From the NCBI GenBank assembly GCA_020849195.1, contig JADLGT010000113.1:1-5123 (forward strand): a stretch of DNA of 5,123 nt. The letters are read 5' to 3'. A program made the translations under genes and the position numbers. The notes beneath the pieces are model-generated. The model had not been told where the DNA came from, did no database searches, and saw only the letters and a list, made by a program, of their open reading frames with translations. Below, piece by piece: positions 1 through 5,123 of the stretch (position 1 is the first letter of the stretch; each line of letters opens with the position of its first letter). The stretch is from Bacteroidia bacterium. Its GTDB lineage: Bacteria > Bacteroidota > Bacteroidia > JABDFU01.

Positions 1-729
1 CAGTGCATCCAAGGAATTTTGTTCGTTGATGGGCATAATTGTATTTCGCTTTTCATCATTGGCTGCATGAAGCGAAAGGGCCAGATTAAATTTCACACCA
101 TCATCGCCAAGTTTTTTTATCATCTTGGCAATACCGGCGGTTGAAACAGTTATTCGTTGAGGCGACATCCCTAATCCTTCGGGAGATGAAATTTTTTCAA
201 CCGAATCAATTACATTCTTATAATTAAGTAAGGGCTCTCCCATGCCCATATAAACAATATTTGTTAACGGAGTGTTGTATTTTTCTTCGGCCTGAACGCG
301 AATTAATGCAACCTGGTCGTACATCTCGGCAGCATTGAGGTTGCGAATGCGGGCAAGCCTGCCGGTAGCACAAAATTTACAAGTTAGGCTGCAGCCAACT
401 TGCGATGAGATACAAGCCGTCATACGTTCGGTGGTAGGAATTAATACCCCTTCAATTATATTTCCGTCGTGGAGTTTGAACGCATTTTTTATTGTACGGT
501 CGGCGCTTATCTGCACAGCATCAATTTCGACTGCGTTGATGGTGAAATTATTTTTAAGCAAATGGCGTATGCCCAGCGAAAGATTTGTCATGGCATCAAA
601 CGTTCGTGCCGACTTTTTCCAAAGCCACTCATACACCTGCTTTGCACGAAACGGCTTCTCTCCATTCGCAGTAAAAAATGAAGTCAACTGATTAAGTTCG
701 AGTTGCCGTAGGTCTTGCTTTGGGTTCAT
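1..729 (-). CDS. rlmN: RlmN, dual-specificity 23S rRNA (adenine-2503-C2) methyltransferase, 3' part missing
   Basis: Radical-SAM enzyme that methylates C2 of A2503 in 23S rRNA, and in E. coli also A37 of some tRNAs, tuning the ribosomal peptidyl-transferase and exit-tunnel region. The 243 visible codons are open to the left edge; the family is about 345-385 residues, so roughly the last 100 are missing. Seen: an N-terminal domain with the stretch EKPFRAKQVYEWLWKKSA; the radical-SAM cluster motif C113-x3-C117-x2-C120 within VGCSLTCKFC; Cys106 seven residues before it, matching the essential E. coli Cys118; the SAM-binding MGMGEPL at residues 161-167; and SLHA at 219-222. The second catalytic Cys (E. 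coli Cys355) lies outside the window. The ATG at 729 gives an N-terminus of the usual RlmN length. The related resistance enzyme Cfr has the same cluster, but chromosomal context and the N-terminal sequence favour housekeeping RlmN. Confidence 0.96.
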   Translation of the reverse strand, partial: MNPKQDLRQLELNQLTSFFTANGEKPFRAKQVYEWLWKKSARTFDAMTNLSLGIRHLLKNNFTINAVEIDAVQISADRTIKNAFKLHDGNIIEGVLIPTTERMTACISSQVGCSLTCKFCATGRLARIRNLNAAEMYDQVALIRVQAEEKYNTPLTNIVYMGMGEPLLNYKNVIDSVEKISSPEGLGMSPQRITVSTAGIAKMIKKLGDDGVKFNLALSLHAANDEKRNTIMPINEQNSLDAL

Positions 730-737
730 ATTGTGTA

Positions 738-745
738 CAAATATA
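738..745 (-). promoter_or_regulatory. Possible -7 element of rlmN promoter
   Basis: On the minus strand this reads TATATTTG, a full match to the Bacteroidota TAnnTTTG -7 consensus. No TTG-type -33 element is seen at the usual 19-21 bp spacing. Transcription would start only a few bases before the rlmN ATG, giving an almost leaderless mRNA. That makes the assignment uncertain, and the match may be chance in AT-rich DNA. Confidence 0.3.
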
Positions 746-798
746 AAACAGGCATTTCAATACGTGGGTAAGCGAATCTAATTTTTCGCAAACAATAG

Positions 799-834
799 TT
801 TTCATTGGCGTCGATTAGAATTTATCAATGAAAA
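799..834. repeat. Inverted repeat in the gap between the first regulator gene and rlmN
   Basis: TTTTCATTG at 799-807 is matched by its exact complement CAATGAAAA at 826-834, giving a 9-bp AT-rich stem with an 18-base loop. Immediately to the right, TTGTA (841-845) and TACAA (851-855) form a second 5-bp stem with a 5-base loop. Either could act as a weak terminator for the minus-strand regulator transcript ending at 859, but neither has a GC-rich stem followed by a clean U-run, so termination is only a possibility. Apart from these and the rlmN -7 candidate, nothing is recognised in 730-858. Confidence 0.3.
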
Positions 835-858
835 TTTTAATTGTACCGGATACAACTA

Positions 859-1104
859 TCAGGGCAGGTCGAAATGAAACAATTCGTATAAAGGAACCTT
901 AAGCGTACGGGCAATGGTAAAAATGGTGCTGAGAGTTGGATTGATCCTGAATGTTTCAATGCGTGCAATTTGGCTAAGCGATAATCCCGATTGATAGGCT
1001 AATTCTTCTTGCGTGAATCCTTTTTTTTGACGAATCGTTTTTAAATGCTTTGCAAATGCCTTTAAGCCTTTTTCATCAAATATTAATACTCTTCGCTTTT
1101 TCAC
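859..1104 (-). CDS. XRE-family helix-turn-helix transcriptional regulator (first copy)
   Basis: An 81-residue cytoplasmic DNA-binding protein made almost entirely of one Cro/CI-type HTH_3 domain. Residues 20-78 contain the family pattern: LKTIRQKKGFTQEELA (21-36, helices 1 and 2), the recognition segment GLSLSQIARIE (40-50), then NPTLSTIFTIARTLKVPLYELF (55-76). No effector or dimerisation domain is attached, so it probably binds as a dimer. The start is a GTG at 1102-1104: there is no internal Met codon, and an in-frame TAA lies 24 bases upstream of the GTG. An 18-bp perfect palindrome sits 33 bases before the start and is the obvious candidate operator, implying autoregulation. It aligns without gaps to the neighbouring regulator at 1206-1448, with about 19 identities over 59 positions, so the two are distant paralogues. 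Stand-alone XRE proteins may also be antitoxins or phage-type repressors; no toxin gene is adjacent. Confidence 0.85.
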   Translation of the reverse strand: MKKRRVLIFDEKGLKAFAKHLKTIRQKKGFTQEELAYQSGLSLSQIARIETFRINPTLSTIFTIARTLKVPLYELFHFDLP

Positions 1105-1137
1105 GAAGACAAGGTGAGAATGTTGTTAAAATAATAT

Positions 1138-1155
1138 TATAGCACATGTGCTATA
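1138..1155. promoter_or_regulatory. 18-bp perfect palindrome, candidate XRE operator
   Basis: TATAGCACATGTGCTATA reads identically on both strands. It lies 33 bp upstream of the GTG of the regulator gene at 859-1104, and its right edge is 14 bp from a plus-strand TACTTTTG element, so it covers the expected -33 region of that promoter. A dyad of this length next to an XRE gene is typical of a dimeric regulator's operator. Binding by the adjacent protein is inferred, not shown. Confidence 0.6.
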
Positions 1156-1169
1156 TTAAAAAACATTTA

Positions 1170-1177
1170 TACTTTTG
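1170..1177 (+). promoter_or_regulatory. Plus-strand -7 promoter element without an obvious target gene
   Basis: TACTTTTG matches TAnnTTTG exactly. About 19-21 bp upstream, where a TTG -33 box is expected, lies the right half of the 18-bp palindrome (TGTG at 1147-1150). An ATG follows 15 bases after the element, at 1193, but opens only a 12-codon frame. The element is the same 8-mer, at the same 14-bp distance from a palindrome, as the one before the fibre gene. Confidence 0.45.
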
Positions 1178-1192
1178 CATTCACTTGTGTTT

Positions 1193-1231
1193 ATGAAACA
1201 ACGTATTATAAAACATCAAAAAAAAATCTAG
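1193..1231 (+). other. 12-codon reading frame, possible remnant of a lost target gene
   Basis: ATG at 1193 opens MKQRIIKHQKKI and stops at TAG (1229-1231), running into the 3' end of the minus-strand regulator gene at 1206-1448. The beginning (Met, Lys, basic residues) would suit the start of an exported-protein gene, but no hydrophobic segment follows. It is too short to call a gene. It is listed because a good -7 element stands immediately in front of it and the parallel position in the neighbouring module holds a real secreted-protein gene. It could equally be chance. Confidence 0.2.
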
Positions 1232-1448
1232 GGGAAACATTCAAAGCCGCTGATATAGCAAGTAGGGTGCTCACTGTAAAGTTAAGTTCGCCCCGCTCTA
1301 TACGTCCTACCTGCACTCGGGGAATATTCGCCTCAAATGCTAATTGTGCCTGAGAGATTCCTTGCTCAATACGCAATCGCTTAATGCGTTTCCCAATCTG
1401 AATTATTTTCCCTGTGTTTCGTATTCTGGTCACATACGAAATGTGCAA
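1206..1448 (-). CDS. XRE-family helix-turn-helix transcriptional regulator (second copy)
   Basis: An 80-residue single-domain Cro/CI-type regulator. Seen: IGKRIKRLRIEQGISQAQLA (residues 18-37, helices 1 and 2), recognition segment NIPRVQVGRIERGELN (41-56), then TVSTLLAISAALNVSP (58-73) and a short hydrophobic end. The start is uncertain: the longest frame begins with TTG at 1446-1448, a GTG at 1431-1433 would give 75 residues, and no in-frame ATG exists. An ATG at 1450-1452 lies in the wrong frame by one base, so a small indel or sequencing error near the start is possible. A 20-bp perfect palindrome ends the upstream region 16 bp from the TTG, and the divergent fibre gene begins on its other side. 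This layout suggests that the protein represses itself and controls the fibre gene and the large secreted-protein gene behind it. The specific ligand or signal, if any, cannot be told from the sequence. Confidence 0.8.
   Translation of the reverse strand: MHISYVTRIRNTGKIIQIGKRIKRLRIEQGISQAQLAFEANIPRVQVGRIERGELNFTVSTLLAISAALNVSPRFFFDVL
1410..1427 (+). repeat. 18-bp exact direct repeat, copy 1
   Basis: CCCTGTGTTTCGTATTCT occurs here, inside the 5' coding part of the second regulator (antisense to it), and again at 2925-2942 in the signal-peptide region of the large secreted protein. Flanking bases differ on both sides. An 18-bp exact match in 5 kb is unlikely by chance, but no mechanism is evident. 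Confidence 0.5.
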
Positions 1449-1464
1449 TCATTTGAAAATATAT

Positions 1465-1484
1465 ATGATACATATATGTATCAT
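1465..1484. promoter_or_regulatory. 20-bp perfect palindrome, candidate XRE operator
   Basis: ATGATACATATATGTATCAT is fully self-complementary. It sits between the divergent regulator gene (TTG at 1448) and the fibre gene (ATG at 1535), and its right edge is 14 bp from the plus-strand TACTTTTG element. It therefore covers the expected -33 position of the fibre-gene promoter. It shares an inner ACAT/ATGT dyad with the 18-bp palindrome at 1138-1155, but the outer bases differ, as expected if two related regulators have different specificities. Confidence 0.6.
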
Positions 1485-1498
1485 TGTTAATTTTTTAA

Positions 1499-1506
1499 TA
1501 CTTTTG
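1499..1506 (+). promoter_or_regulatory. -7 promoter element of the fibre gene
   Basis: TACTTTTG matches the Bacteroidota TAnnTTTG consensus and ends 28 bases before the ATG at 1535, leaving a leader of roughly 20-25 bases. There is no clear TTG -33 box; that position is occupied by the 20-bp palindrome. The leader is A-rich and has no Shine-Dalgarno sequence, which is normal in this phylum. Confidence 0.6.
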
Positions 1507-1534
1507 AAAAAATTAACCAAACAAGCTAAACTTT

Positions 1535-2839
1535 ATGAAAAACCTTGCTACTTTTTTATTCCTTACTGCTGTCTCAAGTACAGTCTTTTCCCAGTGGGCT
1601 CCTAACTCAACCCATATTTACAACACCAATACCGGCAATGTGGGTATCGGCACAGGAACTTCATTTACTCCAACAAAAAAATTGGAGATACGAGGTGCTG
1701 CTCCATCAATTTATTTAAACGGAACAACATCCAACTTTGTAGAATTTAACACTACCGGAGTCAATCCGCCTACGTACAGCACCCGCAGTACGGGTACGAA
1801 AATTGTATTTTATCCGGTCGTATCGGGAGGTGCTGTTGACTACGCAGCCGGTGTTGAAAGTGGTGCACTATGGCATTCCGTGCCCACTTCGTCAAATCAG
1901 TTTAAATGGTACGCAGGAACCGGCGAACTGATGAGGCTGGAAGGAGCAGGAAATTTATCGCTTGGCACAACAATCTCCGGCGGAAAAATTACTGTGTCAA
2001 AATCGTATGATAATTATCTTTCTCCAAGAGCTAATCATCTTTATCTTACCGACCCAAGCAATACAAATTTAAAAACCTACATTGGCATAAATCGCAATTC
2101 GGGTGCCGGTGCCGACAAAGAATATTTGAGCATAGAAGCTGTGGAAGAAAATGTGCACTGGATGAACATTGCCTTAGCTGCGGAGGGTGGAAATGTGGGT
2201 ATCGGAACAACCAAGCCAGCCTCATTAAACAAATTGCAGGTGAATGGGGGCATTTCTGTTTATGCAAACGACGCTAATGGAGTTTTTAACGGAAATGTAG
2301 CTGTTAGTTTCGGACAGGAATTCGCTCCTAACGGAAATGGACTGGGTAAATGGGGGATTCAATATGTACCGGCTGGTCCCCACCCCAGCGCAGTATGCCC
2401 CACATGTCAGTCGGGATTAAATTTTTGGATACCATTTAATCCCACCGACGGTAATTATTGGGGCAATGCCTATTTATTTCTTTCCGACGGAGGCCCAACC
2501 GGTTTAACCGCCGGATATGTGGGCATTGGTACTGCCAACCCATCACAAAAACTGGATGTGAACGGTATAATACGTGCCAACGAAGTGCGCGTGTGTATGG
2601 GTACATGCGACTTTGTTTTTGAAAACGATTACAAATTAATGCCGCTTAATCAGGTCGAAAAATACATTAAACAAAACAAACACCTTCCCGAAATTGCATC
2701 CGCCAAAGAAATGGAAGCACAAAACGGTGTTGAAATGGGAAAAATGCAATCGAAACTTTTGCAAAAGGTGGAAGAACTTACATTATACACCATTGAATTG
2801 CAAAAACAAATTGAGGAATTAAAAAAGAAAGTAAAATAA
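1535..2839 (+). CDS. Secreted VGIGT-repeat, tail-fibre-like protein with C-terminal coiled coil
   Basis: A 434-residue exported protein with a probable Sec signal peptide (residues 1-19, hydrophobic ATFLFLTAV, cleavage likely before Gln20). Four copies of a G-N/Y-V/L-G/S-I/L-G-T motif begin at residues 34, 139, 219 and 327. At least three are followed by a KL-x-V/I-x-G type strand (KKLEIRG 48-54, NKLQVNG, QKLDVNG 338-344). The C-terminal part (about 359-434) has the pattern FVFENDYKLMPL, KHLPEIASAKEME, then a heptad-like helix (KMQSKLLQKVEELTLYTIEL onward to the Lys-rich end). This resembles the end of Bacteroidota proteins annotated as tail fibre domain proteins, in which beta-rich repeats end in a trimerising coiled coil. 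Despite the name there are no phage genes nearby, and it is more likely a cell-surface or secreted fibre. Cys288-x2-Cys291 and Cys354-x3-Cys358 could form disulfides. No type IX sorting domain is present. The biological role is unknown. Confidence 0.85.
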   Translation: MKNLATFLFLTAVSSTVFSQWAPNSTHIYNTNTGNVGIGTGTSFTPTKKLEIRGAAPSIYLNGTTSNFVEFNTTGVNPPTYSTRSTGTKIVFYPVVSGGAVDYAAGVESGALWHSVPTSSNQFKWYAGTGELMRLEGAGNLSLGTTISGGKITVSKSYDNYLSPRANHLYLTDPSNTNLKTYIGINRNSGAGADKEYLSIEAVEENVHWMNIALAAEGGNVGIGTTKPASLNKLQVNGGISVYANDANGVFNGNVAVSFGQEFAPNGNGLGKWGIQYVPAGPHPSAVCPTCQSGLNFWIPFNPTDGNYWGNAYLFLSDGGPTGLTAGYVGIGTANPSQKLDVNGIIRANEVRVCMGTCDFVFENDYKLMPLNQVEKYIKQNKHLPEIASAKEMEAQNGVEMGKMQSKLLQKVEELTLYTIELQKQIEELKKKVK

Positions 2840-2893
2840 ACAAGAGGCAAACATTTTTAGTCCGTTCAAACAACTTGTAACATCAATGTAATT

Positions 2894-5123
2894 ATGAATC
2901 TACTACGCATTAAATTTTCATTAGCCCTGTGTTTCGTATTCTATGCGCTAAGCGCACAATTTAGCTTCGACACAAGTAATATTTACTCCCAATTTAAAAA
3001 ATGGGATAACTATTTTGACGGGAAAAAGAAAATAAATTCCAAATCGGAGGAACTTATTCAGGAAGGTGGAATTTATGATCAGTATATGCACGAACGTATG
3101 TTTTGGGAACCAAGGTTGTTTCCGCATGGAAGTATGAATGTTTATGCCAAACAAATGAAAACGTATCACACTTTATACCCCAATAATAACAGCATTAAAA
3201 AAGGAGCAAAGCTTTCACAAGGTACGCTTAGCCCATCGCTAATGTCTTTACCCGGGCAGTGGCGCGAACTTGGACCCAATACTCCACCTTCGCCAAATTC
3301 AAGTGGTCCCATTTATAACCCTCAATCCTTGGGCATTGGTCCGGTTGAGTTTATACGCCTATCTCCGTTTAATAATGGCGAACTGCTTTGTGGCAGCACT
3401 ACCGGCGGACTTTTTTACAGTGCTAATAATGGCGATAACTGGGCAAATGCCGGAACCGATACGCAATGGATACAATCGGGGTGTAAGAACGCCGCTTTCG
3501 ATGCCAACTTTGTGAATAACTGGGTGGCGGTAAGCTCCGGACAGGCTGAGAATGGATCTACCAATATACGTTATACAGGAGGAGTTTACAGAACATTGGA
3601 TAAAGGCACATCGTGGACTAAAATTGCCGACTACAATAATTTAGGTGGCATAAACACAATTCTTAATAAGGTAATACTGCCCAAAAGCCTCAGCAAAAAA
3701 GCCTTTGTGGCCACAAGTATTGGTTTATACAAAACCGATGATTATACACTAGCCTCTCCAACATGGACACAAATAATTACCAACGCCAATGTTTACGATA
3801 TTGAATTTGAAGAATCGTCGGGGCGTTTGTATGCAGCACTTACACCTAACGGTTTGTACCCAAAAGTTTGGTACTCAACAAATGCGGGTGCCGGCTTTAC
3901 AGCATTGCCCGACCCTGTTTTTACTGATGGTGTAAGCGCATGTTACCTGATGAATATTGAACTAAGCAATGCAGCACAGGGAAAAATTTTCTGTTTATAT
4001 GTAAGACCCAAAGACGAATATGGCAATAAAGAATACTCAAAAGAAATTTGTAGTTATAATTTTTCTACGAATTTGTGGGATGTTACTATCTTAACGGATG
4101 GACTGAATTCCTTGAAGGCTGATTTGAGATACTCCCAAGGTGAAGGATTTGCTGTTGATCAATTTAATGCCAATATTGTCTATTTAAATAATTACACAGG
4201 TTATGCAATTTTTAATATACAGACAATTACTTGGGTAAATAAAGATGACAAAATCTGTAATTTTCATCCTGATATAGAATATATTCTTTCAAACCCCTTT
4301 GTTCAAAATCAGCTATGGGTATGTACTCATGGCGGGCCATATAAAATATCCAATTCGCAAACCTTCGAATATAAAGTAAATGGGCTTGGTGTGGCAGAAG
4401 CACTAGGTGGCGATCAGGCAGAAAGCGATCCATCAAAAATGGCGGTCTCATTGTACCACGATGGTGTATTAAGAACCACTTCGCCCTATAATACATCGTG
4501 GAACCCATCATGGGGGCACGCCTTAAATGAAGCGGTGTTGGATGGAATAACGGCTTCGATTAGTAATAAACACCCGAATATTGGATTAACGAGTGGACAA
4601 GCAAGCTATGAGCATTGCTGGTCGAATGACGGTTTTATAAGCACCAGTACTACCACCAACAGCGGTGAGTGGTCATCTTACCTTAAAATAAATCAGCATG
4701 ATGACAATATTGCTTATTTCCAATCGGGTGGTGGTACAACAATAGAGCGTACATTCAAACTTACACAAGGCCCGACTGCCTTTTTAAGGGAAACAATTAC
4801 TCCGTCAAATATGATCTCTTTTTTTAACTCCTATAATATTACAGGGGTAACATCAACATCATACAGAACGCTGCGGTTTTATATGCCTTCCAATTATTCC
4901 AATTATCTTTATGTACATATATTGGTTGATCAAAATGCCAACAGCTGGAATGACTGGAATAAAATGTATTTAATGCGTACTAAAATAGCTGACAATCCGA
5001 GTGCTGCCGCTGTGCAGAACAGTTGGGAAATGTTGCCCATGCCTGTTAACGGATGGATAAGTAAATTGGAATTTGATCTCGAAAATCCGGAGATTGTATA
5101 TTTCTTTAACAGTACTTCATGGC
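2894..5123 (+). CDS. Large secreted Asp-box (BNR) beta-propeller-like protein, 3' end missing
   Basis: 743 codons are visible and the frame is open to the right edge. ATG at 2894 starts a Sec signal peptide (residues 1-21, hydrophobic FSLALCFVFYALSA, cleavage likely before Gln22). A polar region follows to about residue 120, then WRELGP and repeated beta strands. Canonical Asp-boxes (S/T-x-D/N-x-G-x-x-W) are SANNGDNW at 176-183 and TLDKGTSW at 234-241; STNAGAGF is a degenerate one. Asp-boxes mark turns in sialidase/sortilin-type propellers, and in Bacteroidota such proteins usually end in a type IX secretion sorting domain, which would lie beyond this window. No sialidase catalytic set (Arg triad, Tyr, Asp) was identified, so no enzymatic role is assigned. 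The gap from the fibre gene is 54 bp with no promoter or terminator recognised, so the two genes are probably cotranscribed. A surface adhesion or scaffold role is a guess. Annotators often call this type WD40/YVTN/BNR-like repeat-containing protein. Confidence 0.85.
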   Translation, partial: MNLLRIKFSLALCFVFYALSAQFSFDTSNIYSQFKKWDNYFDGKKKINSKSEELIQEGGIYDQYMHERMFWEPRLFPHGSMNVYAKQMKTYHTLYPNNNSIKKGAKLSQGTLSPSLMSLPGQWRELGPNTPPSPNSSGPIYNPQSLGIGPVEFIRLSPFNNGELLCGSTTGGLFYSANNGDNWANAGTDTQWIQSGCKNAAFDANFVNNWVAVSSGQAENGSTNIRYTGGVYRTLDKGTSWTKIADYNNLGGINTILNKVILPKSLSKKAFVATSIGLYKTDDYTLASPTWTQIITNANVYDIEFEESSGRLYAALTPNGLYPKVWYSTNAGAGFTALPDPVFTDGVSACYLMNIELSNAAQGKIFCLYVRPKDEYGNKEYSKEICSYNFSTNLWDVTILTDGLNSLKADLRYSQGEGFAVDQFNANIVYLNNYTGYAIFNIQTITWVNKDDKICNFHPDIEYILSNPFVQNQLWVCTHGGPYKISNSQTFEYKVNGLGVAEALGGDQAESDPSKMAVSLYHDGVLRTTSPYNTSWNPSWGHALNEAVLDGITASISNKHPNIGLTSGQASYEHCWSNDGFISTSTTTNSGEWSSYLKINQHDDNIAYFQSGGGTTIERTFKLTQGPTAFLRETITPSNMISFFNSYNITGVTSTSYRTLRFYMPSNYSNYLYVHILVDQNANSWNDWNKMYLMRTKIADNPSAAAVQNSWEMLPMPVNGWISKLEFDLENPEIVYFFNSTSW
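2925..2942 (+). repeat. 18-bp exact direct repeat, copy 2
   Basis: Second copy of CCCTGTGTTTCGTATTCT, coding here for part of the hydrophobic core of the signal peptide (LCFVF). The first copy is at 1410-1427 in the regulator gene on the opposite strand. Confidence 0.5.

Noticed and set aside
335..691. Plus-strand open frames opposite rlmN
   Set aside because: They are shadows of the rlmN frame, which has unmistakable radical-SAM motifs on the minus strand.
859..1448. Toxin-antitoxin locus based on two small XRE proteins
   Set aside because: XRE antitoxins are normally next to a toxin gene such as hipA, relE or an ImmA/IrrE-type protease; none is present in the window.
1414..1605. Plus-strand 63-codon frame across the regulator-fibre intergenic region
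   Set aside because: It runs through the palindrome and promoter, overlaps both real genes in other frames and has no domain or convincing start context.
2046..2267. Minus-strand frames inside the fibre gene and the large secreted-protein gene (also 2650-2850, 2948-3169, 4227-4511) and plus-strand frame 3270-3515
   Set aside because: They overlap long, well-supported genes in the plus strand and show no recognisable protein features.
1535..2839. Prophage tail fibre
   Set aside because: The protein has a Sec signal peptide and no neighbouring phage structural, integrase or lysis genes, so a host surface or secreted protein is more likely.
2840..2893. Terminator or separate promoter between the two secreted-protein genes
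   Set aside because: No stem-loop with a T-run and no TAnnTTTG match was found in the 54-bp gap.
2894..5123. Active sialidase
   Set aside because: Asp-boxes are structural only, and the arginine triad and other catalytic residues could not be identified.

Overview
The window looks like chromosomal DNA from a member of the Bacteroidota. The evidence is three matches to the TAnnTTTG -7 promoter element, absence of Shine-Dalgarno sequences, a secreted protein with VGIGT-type repeats, and a large secreted Asp-box (BNR) protein of the kind usually exported by type IX secretion in this phylum. Nothing seen fixes the genus.

Layout. Bases 1-729 (minus strand) hold the N-terminal two thirds of rlmN, the radical-SAM 23S rRNA A2503 methyltransferase; it runs off the left edge. 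A 129-bp gap with weak inverted repeats follows. Two small XRE-family helix-turn-helix regulator genes lie on the minus strand at 859-1104 and 1206-1448. Upstream of each is a perfect palindrome (18 bp at 1138-1155, 20 bp at 1465-1484), and exactly 14 bp to the right of each palindrome is an identical plus-strand TACTTTTG element. The right-hand element leads into a plus-strand pair of secreted-protein genes: a 434-residue fibre-like protein with a C-terminal coiled coil (1535-2839) and, after a 54-bp gap, a very large secreted beta-propeller-type protein (2894 to beyond 5123). The left-hand element leads only into a 12-codon reading frame that collides with the end of the second regulator gene.

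How it may work together (inference). Each regulator probably binds the palindrome next to its own start. Because each palindrome covers the expected -33 region of the plus-strand promoter, the same site would control the rightward transcript. The right-hand module would then couple one XRE protein to production of the two exported proteins. The left-hand module resembles a second copy of this arrangement whose target gene has been lost or replaced. rlmN is housekeeping and probably unrelated.

No tRNA, rRNA, CRISPR array, insertion sequence or transposase was found. The most interesting element is the duplicated regulator-palindrome-promoter layout; no clearly new biochemical system is visible.
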